A stretch of DNA of 64,000 bases from Helicoverpa zea (Eukaryota; Arthropoda; Insecta; Lepidoptera; Noctuidae). Both the position numbers and the translations under genes were made by a program. Position 1 is the stretch's first letter. Each line of letters opens with the position of its first letter. The notes beneath the pieces are model-generated. The model was given only the letters and a program-made list of their open reading frames with translations, was not told where the DNA came from and ran no database searches. The stretch spans positions 11,098,001 through 11,162,000 of the forward strand of contig NC_061463.1 of NCBI RefSeq assembly GCF_022581195.2. The letters run 5' to 3'. Shown one piece after another: positions 9,839 to 22,500 of this stretch.

Positions 9839-10871
9839 GGGTGTGTCGTTCACAATCACATTAAATCCTATCGCATATACTTTATGATATTCTATGGCGA
9901 ATTGTAAAAAAAAATAACCTAATCTATTCAGTGGTTTAACCACAGGAATCATTTTTCGTGTTTATAATTTACAACATCATGTGTAAAGCAGAGATAAAGT
10001 TAGGAGTATCGAATGTTTTGATCAGTTGTCAGCGGTCAGTTTTCAAGGGAGAATTTCAGTTGTTTGTAATGACTGACTTTTATATGGTGTTATAATATTT
10101 GCACATTTTTATTCTATTTACTTTGTTTGAAAAAATCATTTTTTTTTTATTTTTATGTATTTTTCTTTTTTCTTTGTGATAATCGACATACAGGGTTACT
10201 GGTAAGTAGACCGCATCCTTTCAGGAGGTGATAGTATAGGTCAATACGGACAAATTTGACCCTGGGATACACTGGGCAAAAGTTAACCCGTTTCAAGATA
10301 ATCGAATTTTAAGATCTTTTCTTTACAAGTCGTCTAGGTACACGTATACATTTTTATTACTAGTTAAAAGTCTCGTTTTTGCGGATTTTTGTGTGTTTTG
10401 TGGCTTTTTGGATAGCCATATAAATGTAGATGTTTTTTAAGTATTCTGCACAAAAAAATGAAAAGTAATATTTTTGAGAAAATATCTACTAAAAAAGTAA
10501 TTTCTGTTCGCTATAATTTCCTCTGAGATTTGTACAGTTTTATGGTTTGTTATTATGAAATGATTCATCTTCTATCCAAAAACAAACAAAAATCCACAAA
10601 AATGAGACTTTTAACTAATAATGAAAAGTTATACGTGTACCTAGACGACTGATCTTGAAATTCGATTATCTTGAAACGGGTTAACTTTTGCCCAGTGTAT
10701 CCCAGGGTCAAATTTGTCCGTATTGACCTATACTATCACCTCCTGAAAGGATGCGGTCTACTTACCAGTAACCCTGTATATTAACCAGTATATTATCTAA
10801 TGTATTATAACTAACCAGTATATTAATAATAATTAGTATATTCATTTAATGTGATTGTGAACGACACACCC
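9839..10871. mobile_element. Element with 28-bp inverted ends in unit B intron 3
   Basis: Ends GGGTGTGTCGTTCACAATCA and complement, about 1.03 kb apart. The interior is AT-rich and contains a second complete fold-back at 10191-10776, so the outer element was probably about 450 bp before that insertion. No transposase is visible. Confidence 0.75.
10191..10776. mobile_element. Fold-back MITE nested in the 9.8-10.9 kb element
   Basis: Inverted arms of about 200 bp (to about 10397, and from about 10575) begin CAGGGTTACTGGTAAGTAGA. The immediate flanks read TA on both sides. Arms are diverged by scattered substitutions, so it is older than the perfect hairpins elsewhere in the window. Confidence 0.82.
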
Positions 10872-11344
10872 GATATAAGAGACTGTCTAGGTGAGTGATT
10901 ATTATTATTATGGAAAGAAGTAGATCGTTGTTTTTCAGAAAAAAAGTTTTCTGCGCAGTGGTCGAAGCAGTTGTGGCCGACGCCCCCGAAAATTACTTTT
11001 ATTAAAATTAACTGAATGACTGGGGGCGTAAGCTACTGACCCTTCGCAACATTATAGTTTCAAGGGCACGAAGGAACTGCTTCGATAAATATAGAACGTA
11101 CCGGTTCATTAATGAACTGGGTTAACTTGTCCCATTGAATCAGGTCTGATACGCTGGTTTGACTGAACTCCTCACTGAATATTAAGGAATTCTTGCAAAC
11201 ACGTTTTTGGCCTTTGACCTTAGTTTTAGTAGAACCACAGGAAAGGTTGGCTTTTCTTTTGTCACCAACGAATTCTGCAACACAGTGGATTTTATTTATT
11301 TAATTTTATAAATATGTTTTGGTACAGAGGTCAGCACATCGACC

Positions 11345-11458
11345 AACCTCAATCTGTCAAAGTTCTGTAATACATTTTAACCTTATCTCAATAGTGGAGG
11401 GTTAATGTTTGATTGGTAAAACACAGATTCGAGTAGGTTGATCTGGTGGCGTCTGTAC
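11345..11458 (-). repeat. Intron 2 segment shared by units A and B, copy 2
   Basis: Counterpart of 841-956, about 70 nt upstream of exon 3 of unit B. Unit B has about 350 bp extra between this block and the exon 2 donor. Confidence 0.6.
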
Positions 11459-12344
11459 AAAGGTTTGGAGCACACTCTTGTCGAGCATGAGTTAGCCGCA
11501 AGTCTTCGTTACGCGAATGGTACAATAGATCGACAGTAAATTGTTTGTTGTGTTTCTAAGTTGCATGATCATCTGTATTTACCAAAACCGTCCTGTTTCT
11601 CAGAAATCACAAAGAGATAAATAACCACAGTTATAAGTTTTGGTAGGCAGCAGGTTTGCAAATCAGATGACTAGTCATAACGTAGTACCTGGTAACTGGG
11701 TTGTGGAAGTTAGATTGGCGGTTTAAAACATACGACTTGCAGCATCAAATAAATCTAAAACCACTCTTCCAGGTTGATAACTTAAAAATAAGAATAGAAA
11801 TAACTTACCTGTTATGGTAGACTCAAGATTACCGATGATTTGTTCAGTATCATTGAAGTCCCTCAAAAAGACCCAGAAGTAAACAGTGTCTCCAATCTTG
11901 ATATCATCTATGTCATATCTGTTACCGATGTCTGCAATGTGGTTACGTGAAGGCAAGGGCTCAGTGGAAGCATCAAAAAATGATATCTGGCCATCATCAG
12001 TTATTTTGATTGGTTTGTTAATGTTACCATGGAAGCCATAATAAGAGTAGTCACCAAAGGTTTCTGGAAATATAAACAAATGCGTTTCAGTGTAAAGTAC
12101 AGGGCACTCGTTAAATAGAAAGATATACGCAGCTAAACAGTGTATTTTAACTACAGAAATGATTACCTTTAGTAGTCGTTTATTAAATAATCAAACAAAT
12201 CTTATCGTCCTTTGAAATTCTAATAGCCGTGGGAGACAAAGTCTCAATTTTAGGAGTACGGAAAATAAAACAGTTAACTTGCACTTCACATATTGCAAAG
12301 ATCGTTATAATATAAAATGCAGCTGTTTGTTCTACAGACGCCAT

Positions 12345-12781
12345 CTCCTCAGGCACTGAGTGCGCGACTGATGTTCATGTTAACGAACTCGCAATCGGCT
12401 GGTGCAACCGCGAGCCATGTAAAAAGCAAAACAAGAATTTAGCTTTAATTTAATGTTTTTGCTTATTTATTATTTTTGCCATTACTCTACTCTTTTTTGT
12501 AACTATCCAGAACAATTTTCGGATATTTCAAGAAACTGTATCTCTTTTAGAAACAATTTATAATTGTTGTTCAAAATGGCTGAGAGTGCCAATTTTAAAC
12601 GTAAAATTCAAAGTTATTGTGCATGCTTGTTACCTGAACAGCGATTATACGAAACAATGATACGTGGATCTTTGGTATTGAGGATAATATCTCTCGACCC
12701 ATTCTTGGCACACCAAAATGCGGTAATTTTCAAATTATATCCTTTTTAGGGCCGTCCAAAAAATACTCTTAGAGTACAAAG
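12345..12781. other. Upstream region of unit B
   Basis: Expected promoter of unit B. No confident TATA box or kappa-B-type site was found by eye, and no exon is seen in the AT-rich stretch up to the SINE. Confidence 0.4.
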
Positions 12782-13104
12782 TCGTGGTGGCTTAGTGGGC
12801 AAAGAACCAACCTTTCGAGTATGAGGGCGCGGGTTCGATTCCAGGTCAGGCAAGTACCAATTTTTCTAAGTATGTATGTACTCTCTAAGTATGTCTTAGA
12901 CACCATTGACTGTGTATCGGATGGCACGTTAAACTGTAGGTCCCGGCTGTCGTTGAACATCATTAGTAGGGTTGCCCGGGTAACTAGGTTGAGGAGGTCA
13001 GATAGGCAGTCGCTTCTTGTAAAGCACTGTTACTCAGCTGAATCTGGTTAGACTGGAGGCCGACCCCAACATAGTTGGGAAAAGGCTCGGAGGATGAGGA
13101 TGAT
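12782..13104 (+). mobile_element. SINE family 1 (tRNA-derived), with target duplication
   Basis: The tRNA-like head has box A (GTGGCTTAGTGGGC) and box B (GGTTCGATTCC), then a body with GGCACGTTAAACTGTAGGTC and a GAGGATGATG tail. Target duplication GAGTACAAAG at 12772-12781 and 13105-13114. It lies between units B and C, and is shorter than the 44-kb copy through an internal deletion. Confidence 0.9.
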
Positions 13105-13224
13105 GAGTACAAAGGTACAAAGTTACCCGAAGCCCATAAAAATCGATCCCTAAGTCAGAAATGGTTATTAACATTGAAATTCCGATCATTCCGATTGCAT
13201 GATTAAAATGCCAAAACACTTACC

Positions 13225-13366
13225 GTCTTACCACATAAACTTTTAAACGTCATTTTAACACTTGTCTAAAAAACTGACAGATTATGACGTTGAAATAAGG
13301 TCCATTTTGCAGCCACACTTTTTTTAGACAAGTGTTAGGCACATGTTTAAGTTTTTATAGTAAGAC
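13225..13366. mobile_element. MITE, GTCTTAC family, copy 1
   Basis: About 142 bp with ends GTCTTACCACATAAAC / TTTTTATAGTAAGAC and a core containing GACAAGTGTT and CATTTTGCAGCCACAC. Sister copies at 19093-19235 and 51440-51980. Confidence 0.8.
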
Positions 13367-13532
13367 CATAAAAATATCGATAGTCATTAAATTTGATTAT
13401 ATATTATTATATATGATTATTATTATTAAAGGTACCTAAGATAAAAATGTCAAATGCTTTGGGCTTTGGGTAAAACTGTCTAATCCGCCATTGGGTTTCT
13501 TGGTATTGTTCCGGAAAAAAAAACAAAACAAT

Positions 13533-13538
13533 TTTAAT
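13533..13538 (-). terminator. Possible poly(A) signal variant of unit C
   Basis: ATTAAA on the minus strand, about 60 nt past the unit C stop. It is the best candidate in the first 100 nt; no AATAAA is present there. Confidence 0.3.
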
Positions 13539-13599
13539 CATTTTACTAGAAAATCTTAAAAAATATAATCTCAGGAGCATCACAGATGATATTTTAAGT

Positions 13600-16500
13600 C
13601 TATAAGGCGTACACTCTGATGTAGTCGACTCTCAAGTCGGTATTGTACCAGGTTGGAAACCAGGAGTTCTTGTGCTTCCAGAAGTCTAACATGGCTTTGC
13701 TGGCGCGGTTCCTCCAGGGCTTGTCAGGGATATCGTCGGCAAAGTCGTGGACACCTCCCACGCGAAGACCGAGGGATAAGTAGAACTGGAAAATGATGGA
13801 GCAAATTTATATGTGGATCAAAACTACTACGTTGTTAGAGGCAGTTCTAACTTATGTATTTAAATGTCAAAAAGGCTGAATAGACTGAGACCATACGAGT
13901 GGTTATAGATCTATGAGACCCTAAATACGATTGTAGGTTAGGTACTTTGTTTAGTCTCTCCAATACAAAGTAATGAAGGAAAATGTTCTCGACTATAATA
14001 TCAGAAATTAATAGTCGAAGCCTGACAACCAGTCGCTACATGTAAAACACTGGTCCAACATAGTTGGAAATGGGGTGGCAGATGATTATAAAAAGTTAGA
14101 AATACTACATCCTGCATCCAAGTCTCGATTTACTGTCTCGCGGAATCAGCATTAAATATTTTTCCTAAGGTTTAATGCAAATAATTTTTGAAGCATTATG
14201 ATAATAAGTAGTAAGTTTAATTACTGTTTCATCAAGAGGAGCCATGACAGTTCCCCTCAGCCAGTTGGAAGCATGAGGAACCGCGTGCTCTCTAGCTGAT
14301 GAGAAGAAGCCCTCGCCAGGGTTGATGTTTCCATATTGTTCGCCATCCACCAACAACTGCAGACCATCTGGAAGAACATGTATTTCTCTATCAATCTTGT
14401 TGTCAAATGGGGAGTCAGCTGTGAGGGCTACGGGATTGTTCGAAAGAGTTACCGCAGCCCTGGTACATAAAGGGCTTAGGAAGGAATATGGTGGGTTTTT
14501 GTCAGTACTCTGTTCATTTGTCATTTGATGATTTCCAAAAAAAAAAAATAGGGGTTAGCTATAGAGCAGCCTATTTAATATTATGTTGTAAATCCATTTG
14601 ATTGTTATTCGTGAAGGAGTAACATCCATTGAAACTATCAAGCGAATTACCCATATTTTAAGTTTGTCATGTATTTTATGTTGGGTGTTCAGCGATGGAC
14701 AGAGAAAATGGAAGGCTATGGGGAAGGCCTTTGCCCAGCAGTGGGACAGCATAGGCTAATTAAAAAAAATGATTTTAAACCAGAATGCCAGGAAAAGGTA
14801 ATTAAAAATCTGTAGTTGCTACATGTGATGTAATCTAGGAGGACATTATTCTATTGACCATTTAATCCAACCATCATATGTTAATTATTCAAGAAAGGGT
14901 AAGTATGTAAAATCTTACCAGGTTTCCAAACCAAAGTATAGTTATGGTAGTCTTTATTCCAGTTGTCGATTCCGATTTTTTCTTTCATCATCATAGATCG
15001 GAATGGATCAGAGTCAGACAGAACTGGTCCTCCGTAGAGTTTCTTGGCAAGACTTGGGTTTCCGCGAGCAAATGCCACTCGCATCATGCCAGATTCATAT
15101 CGAAGGGACCCGTAGACGTTTTCTGTTGGCTCCAAGTTGATTTCTGTAAAATGTTTTGAAGTTTAATGTTTTAGAGGAAAAATAAGTAATAGGTAAGAGT
15201 TGATATAAAGATAAAAATTTTTTCGTAAGTCACGGTGGCCTAGTGGATAAAGAATCAACCTCTCAAGTATAAGTGCGTGGTTTCGATCCTAGGTCAGGAA
15301 AGTACCACTGCAACTTTTCTAAGTTTGTATGTACTATCTAAGTATATCTTGGACACCAATGACTGTGTTTCGGATGAAAAAAAAAAACTTTATATTATAA
15401 TATGCCTATAGTACCTACCGTCCTACCTTATAAATTAAACCCTAAAATTTAGAATATAGGTGGATTAAAAGCGTACCAGGAATAATCCAGCTACCCGCAG
15501 GAAGCTTGGCTCTGACTTCGACTTTGCCATATTTGAAGCCGAATCTATGTTTGGTGGTGATCTTCCCTGAAATCACTGGTGGTAGAATCTGGGCACCTGA
15601 GGCCTCGCGTCTGCACTCCGTCGTACTCAACTGTCCTGTGCATCTGTAAGTATCAAAGGTTTTTTGGTTTTATTTGACACTAACTTCCCGCACCCGGATT
15701 AAGGTAGCCTCAGGATTTCGAATATCTATAGGTGTACAGTTATCGGCACGAATCTTGAGCTCTGACCTTCACCTGCGCAGAAGTAATTTATTGGGTCCCT
15801 TTTGTAGTATGAAGTGAGACGCGGGGGCGGGCTAAAGCGGTGATTGGCCCTCAGTGCATCGCGTCATAGCAGTCTCTCGGGATTGGTTCTTTGCTATTAA
15901 ATCACTTCTGCGTAGATGTACATAGGTCAGAGCTCAAGATTCGTACCGATAACTATATATTACAGTAGCTGGTTACCCGCGGTTTTACTTATGTCCCGTG
16001 GGAACTTCTGTCCGTATCGAGATACAATATAGCCTATGTTACTCGGGAAGAGTGTAGCTTTCTAACAGTGAAATAATTTTTCAAATCAGTTCATTAGTTT
16101 CGTAGATATAAAGAAAACAAAAAAATGTATCCTCTTTATTATAATGGTATCAGTCGAAGTGTCTGCCTCGTTGGTCTAGTGGTCGCAAGCGCGGCTGCCG
16201 TGCTCGGGGTCTCGGGTTCGATTCCCGGGTCGGGCCGAGATCGCTTTGTGGGTTTTCTTAAGCTTTCACAAAGCAGCCCGTAGTCTGGAAGTTGGTGATT
16301 GATTCACCCGTGCATCGGAGAGCACGTAAATGTCGGTCCTGCGCCTGATCTCTTTCCGGTCGTGTCGGATTGCCGTCCCATCGGGTTATGAGAGCGAAGG
16401 AATAGGGAGTGCACCTGTGTCTGCGCAAATGCTCGTGCACTATAATATATCCTGCACAGCTGGCTGAGCTCCTTAAATGAGAACAGCCGCCGTGGCCGAA

Positions 16501-19500
16501 ATCGGCCGTGGACGCCATTATTATCAGTCAAAGTCTCTAATAAAAAGTCAATGTAATAAAATCAATATTTTAATTGAGTTACATATTTGAATTTCATCAG
16601 CTAAATTAATAATTAATCAATTAAATTTCGGTGTTTCAGTGTTGAAGGGAAATGGCTGTCGAAATTATAATTGACTCAAAAGTTCTTTGATGTTTACTTC
16701 ATCCGCTAAATGCTTTGACAGAAATTGTTGATTTAAACGTGGCTTAGTACAGTTGCTTAATTAATTGAGAATAGGTAATCATGGACTGTTTCACACGGGA
16801 CTTGAAATATCTCTTACCAACGTTTCCAATATTGTATCTATCAGTTGATTTGCCTACTAGAGATAGAATTTAGTAAGCAAAACAAAGGAAAAGTAGAATA
16901 TTGGGAACAATCGTAATTGAATACAAATTAAAAGGTTAAGAAAACCCAGTCGTCCATCTTAATATCACATCTAAATCGATTCACTGTTCTGAGCGTAACA
17001 CAACTCTCACAACGCAATTTCTAATTAAGTTTAAAATTAGAGCCGACTTTTCAATCACTAGGTAGGTAACTTCTATCGGAAGATTTTTTTGACGTTTTAA
17101 CAGCTTTTGTAAAGTACATAATATGTCAAACCGCCATATTTATGTCTCAGACAGGAGTTAACTGTTGATTGAAAAGTCAGCCCTTAGCCAAACCCTTAAC
17201 CTGAAAGTATGCACCAACCTGTTGCTAAGATCCAAAGACTCCGTAAGGAATCCCTCATGATGTACCGACTCCGTAAGGATGGGAGTGATGACCAGAGCAC
17301 CGTCATCAAAGCTGATCGTATTATCCGGGATGTAAACGTTGAATGGATAGTCCTGGAAATTGTAAAATATATAATGAATAAAAATACGGAGAAAGCAATT
17401 TCAACTATTTTAGGCAGCTTTGGTATTTTTAGGGATCGTATCAGCCGAAACACGTCTACTGCTGGACATTGGCCTTTCACAAGGTATGCCACTTTGCGCA
17501 ATCTTGGCCAGATCGTCTATACATCTAGAATGTGGGTAGAAGTAGTGTTAAGCACAGCAACAAGTTATTTTAAAACTTATTTATAATTGCATAAGTTATA
17601 GTTTACTTTTCCGGCATTTTTATATTGATCGCAACGTGTTTTAAATAACCATATTAACATACTGGTTCTTCAGGAAACTTGGTTTCTGCCGTCCAGCTGT
17701 TCAGGTCTCTAAGACTAGTCCTTTCAAAGTCTTCGCTGAAGACCAAGGATCCCTTACAGACGGGGCTACGTCCAGCGACCACGGTAGCTGATGTCTGGCA
17801 TTTGGGGGGCTGAGTGGGGCGTTGAGTGGGGATGGTAGGCCTATATGTGGGTTGGGTGGGAGGAGGGGTTGGTCGTGGTTGTGGGACATTTGAGGGGTCT
17901 ACTGGTGATCCGTCCTCGTTGACGAATTCTGGAATTTAGAAATAGTTTTTTGTTAGTCTTCTGTCCATCACAAGAGAAGTACCTACGTCCTGCAGGCGAA
18001 TAAATAGACGGACCTATCTCGATGCCACATTTAATTTAAATCAGTTGAGCAGGTTTAGCATGAAAGACTAAGAAACAAAAATGAATTGGAAAAGAAGTCA
18101 AGATAATATTGTCAGGGAAACGGCAAAAATACTGAATAGTTATTGTAGAAAAGCGAATCACAAAATTCTGAGAAGAAGAATAATATTTTTTTGTTGCACA
18201 ATTTGTTATATTGTGATAATAAAGATTATTTGTAGCTTGTTTATTCCCTACCTTCAACAGTCCATTCCCCATTATCCTGCCTATATCCCAAACCATTCTT
18301 GATAACATATGTCCAAAAATAAATCTTGTCTCCAAGTTTCAGTTCAGCATTTCTGTCCCTGAAGATCCACTTTCCATCCTTGACTTTTGTGATGTCACGG
18401 GCCCATTGACCGGCTTCCAGACCTTCCATTTCCACGTTCAGATTACCGTGGAAGGCGAAGAGCGAGAAGCCATCGTCTGGAATTGAAAAATATCGATTTT
18501 AGTAGTAGTTGATGCAAACTGTAAAGGACTATACTTAAATTGAGAAACCATCGAACTAAACATAAACCATCTGAATATGTGTTTTAACCGACTTCAAAAA
18601 AAATGAGGTTCTCAGTTTGACCCCTAATTCTCGCTTGGCTGAACCGATTTTGAGCTTACTATTTGTCCGAATTTGAGAAGGTTTTCGGCAAGAATCATTG
18701 AATTTTTTGACTGAATGATTTCTTTATAAGATCGTAGTTTTAAAAAGAGTCTGAGAATTAATCTACCCAGAATATATCAAGAAAGTCCACTTAGTACACT
18801 CTGTATGGTAACATTCATTTCGCCAAAAAATACGCCAGCTATAAAAAAAACTGCCTCCACAAGAGTCACCATTTAACTTCTCTGGTCAATAACCCTTGAG
18901 AGGCTCATGAAGCTTAAGATGCCAACGAACTTTCATACAGACAGGTCAATATAGAGGTCCATATAAAATAATTATAAACATTGTATAACAGGTTTGCCTG
19001 CTAACAAAAACATTATGTATCTACATGTACTACAGAGAGAGATATACATATAATGAGATATTTTTTGTGTCGATTTTTTTTGGAGACTAACCGTCTTACC
19101 ACAAAAACTTTTAAACGTCAGTTTATGCCTTGTCTAAAAAAATGTCAAATTATGACGTTGACATATGGTTCATTTTGCAGCCAAAATTTTATTAGACAAG
19201 TGTAAAACAGGGTTTAAAGTTTTTGTAGTAAGGCCCTCAATGTCGATAGTTTAAAATAAATACTGTTAGTGCGTAGAACTTACTCTGAAGTTGTTTAGTT
19301 GTTTGGATACTAACTATAAGTTTGTTTGGATACAAGTAATAATTTATAAAATTAAAAACTGATTTAGACATGGTTTTTAAAGCTGGTGGACTAAACACAG
19401 TTTAACTGCAAATCAGCTTTTAAGTTAATATTTGAATAGTCAGCTGGCTTATTTAATGAAGTATGTAATTATTTTATTTCGTCTTGATGACGATTTTGTC

Positions 19501-22500
19501 AAATTCATTGTAGTGAAAACTAGAACTCTAATACTTTTATTATTAGCTTATGCCAGCGGTTTCACCCACGTTCCGTAAGAACTACTCCACGCATCTGGAT
19601 AAAAAGGTTTTTCGATAAATGGGCTATCTAAAACTGAAAGATTTTTCTTTACAATATTAGAACAGCTTATTGTTAAACCTTCATAAAATAATATCAATTC
19701 CTGGAAGCTTAAGTATGAAATAGAAAAAGGTATTCGTAATATGAAGGAATAAAGCGAGACTTAAGAAATCCTTTAGGGATTTAAGGGAATAATATAAAAT
19801 GTGTTTTAGATTTGTATTATTATATTTGTAAGAAACCGTCCCTTGCCCTCAAATGTCGAGGCATCTAAATAAATATTGCGCGAACAAAATATAACAAGTT
19901 ATGGTAATTTTATTATTTCGCCGGGAATGTGGCCTTTTAGTGTTTTTTATTTATTTTTCGAATATTCTTTTGACAACAGTTTTTTTTTGCGTTTCTCAGT
20001 TTGGTTCACTTTTGTTATTTTTATAAATTGAAAGAAGTTTTCTTGATGCTGAGATATTCATACCTAGCTTTTTCCCCGCAGTTTCATCCGTGTCCCGTGG
20101 GATTAACTGCCCGTACCGGGGTAAAATATAGCCTATATCACTCGGGAAGAATGTAGCTTTCCTACGTTCAGTAGTTTCAGAGCCTTTAGTATTCATACAA
20201 ACTGTTTTCTCTTTTTATGTTAGTATATTGTCTACCTTGTATTTTCCATTGACACTTTATGGGTAAAAATAATTGGGAACAGAAAGAGATGACAAAATCT
20301 TATTACTAATTCAGTTTTTATTCAATTAGTAGGTACATTTGTCTTTATTTGCAATTTATTTTTATTTCCTTTGTGGCTATTTACGATGGGATAAACCCTT
20401 AATGAGTAATTAAATCTTCCACACGACCCAATACCTACTTCACAAATTACGCTATGTTATTTTCCCGTCATCAAAAATAATATTTTAGTTCTTATGTCAG
20501 TGCACAGCTATTGCTTTTCAAGGTTTTACCCATGAGGAAACTTCTTAGCTTATGTATTTTTATTAGGTTATTTTGACCGCGAAAGTGTTATAAATAAATT
20601 ATTGACTTTTATTAAACAAAATATTTACACTATAAGTTCGGCCATTCAGAGAATGCGTTCCTGACACGTCGCGATTGAACTGACGACGTAATAACATTCA
20701 TTGATTATTGATATAATAATGTTGTTTTAATGCTCCTCAATTGTTAAAACGGTAAACAACCAGCAAAAATATTTTTATCGTAACTGCAACGCCATTGCAA
20801 AGTTACGTCGTCAGTTCAATCGCGACGTGTCAGGAACGCATTCTCTGAATGGCCGAACTATAATATAATGCATCAAAAAATTGGTCCTCGTCGCTGTCCT
20901 TGGGTACCTAAAAGGCTGGCAGCATTGCCACGTTGGATGGCAATGCTCAACCTCTGTGCGAAATAAAAGCCAGCCTTTGGGTCCCGGGAAGTGTCAACCA
21001 GGCGTAGGGAAATATCCTTGGCGTTGGAAGTAAATTATTTAATTTAACAGTCGGCCCGATGGCTGACAACTTTTTTAAAAGAAAACCTATAATCCAATCA
21101 AAGTTTTGGAGTCAGTCTGATGCCGAGTAAATCATGAAGAATAATGAAGTTTTGTAATCTTCGCACTCCTATACATTTCCTTACATCAAACTATCGGCCG
21201 ACTAAAAAGTTTGCAGTGTGCGGGTACTTTAAAAGATAACTATCTCGTGTTAATTTATCATCGTTTTAAGTTTAATTGGCTATTTCAGGTTAATTAACTT
21301 TTAATAAGGAAAACGAACAACTTTTGCATATACTTATAATATGAGCAATTATGCAAATAAATTAATTTTGGAATTTCAATTTCAAAAACTTTTTCTAAAA
21401 TCATTTGATCGATGAGGATAAGAAGCAGCTTAGTAATAAAATTTTTGGCTAGTACCGCTATAAAATATAAATTAATTTTTTGGGGAAAATTAATCCGCTA
21501 TGTCGTAATTTCCAAACTCAAATTATTAGTATCGACATTTCCAAAAGTATATTATCCTGCCTCCTACTAATATTACAAACACAAAAGTTGACGCACATAT
21601 GTCTGAGTGTTTGTTCCTGTTTCACATAAAAACTACCTACTCCAAAGATTTTGATGAAACTAGTCAGTAATGTAGCTTTTTAGTCTTCCGTACCCAATGG
21701 GTAAAACCGTCCGTCCGGCCGTCCGTCTGTCACCAGGCTGTATCTCATGAACCGTGATAGTTAGAGAGTAGAAATTTTCACAGATGATGTATTTATGTTG
21801 CCGCTATAACAATAATTACTGAAAACTAGAATAAAATAAATATTTTGGGCTCCTCTCGAGGGCCTCCCATACAACAGATGTGATTTTTTGCTCATTTTTC
21901 CTCGATGTCTAGATGCGATTTTATAAATAATGGTACGGAACCCTTCGTGCGCGAGTCCGACTCGCACTTGGCAGGTTTTTTTATCCTTTTGCGGGAAGTA
22001 GTTCCTTCCGGAAGCGGGTGAAACCGCTACTAGGATGTCAAAAAATATATTAAACAAAGAACTTATTACTGATATAATTTTCTCAAGAGTTTTCCTTGTA
22101 TTATGTAATCGGGAAATTATGAAATATAACGCACTTGCACTAATCCTACTAATATTATAAACGCGAAAGTTTGTATGTATGGATGTTTGTTACTCTTTCA
22201 CGCAAAAACTACTGAATGGATTTTAATGAAACTTTACAATAATATAGCACATAGAATAATATAGAGCATCAGAATAACACATAGGCTACAATTTGTAAAC
22301 ATATTGTTCGAAATACTAAACCTGCGCAGACGAAGTCGCGGGCACCAGCTAGTATTAAATACAGATTAAAGTTCAGAAGTAGGTTGGTAACAAAATTGTT
22401 ATAGAAATTAACAATAAGATTTTCATTTTATTATGAATGAGTGAAATATATTAATAAAATATTTCATTTTTTAAATAATTTTTATAATTTTTTTCCGTGG

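Larger units (their letters stand above)
4961..12344 (-). pseudogene. betaGRP: beta-1,3-glucan recognition protein, unit B (decayed or unusual)
   Basis: Recognisable pieces in order: exon 1 12344-12206 (signal peptide MASVEQTAAFYIITIFAI, start of CBM39), exon 2 12063-11809 (YYGFHGNINKP, IKIGDTVYFWVFLRD), exon 3 11274-11102 (KNSLIFSEEFSQTSVSDL; short linker), exon 4 9482-9355 (EYPFNMYMSDKTISLKNG), exon 6 8717-8474 (EIHLEPTDNVYG, DEDFHNYTL), exon 7 8153-8014 (RFLFYVDGERAGK) and exon 8 5143-4961 (WHPTWSDGAMKIDYVRVYAL, stop). Phases agree throughout except in exon 6. Lesions: intron 1 starts AT instead of GT; the base pair before exon 4 is CG instead of AG, with MITEs 29 bp upstream; no homologue of exon 5; and exon 6 is 2 nt short of the needed frame just before its donor. 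No in-frame stops lie inside the exons, so decay looks recent. A mis-assembly or a novel splice form remains possible. A poly(A) signal is still present. Confidence 0.85.

Noticed and set aside
12204..12206. U12-type AT-AC intron in unit B
   Set aside because: The donor ATAAGA does not match ATATCC, and the intron ends in AG next to a normal pyrimidine tract.
14165..14528. 119-codon minus-strand frame as a stand-alone gene
   Set aside because: Only 14225-14367 is coding (exon 7 of unit C); the rest is intron and a family N retroposon.
16165..16260. tRNA-like sequence with A and B boxes (also at 35.2, 44.0 and 51.5 kb)
   Set aside because: Each continues into a SINE body with target duplications. 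The cloverleaf is not complete enough for a functional tRNA gene.
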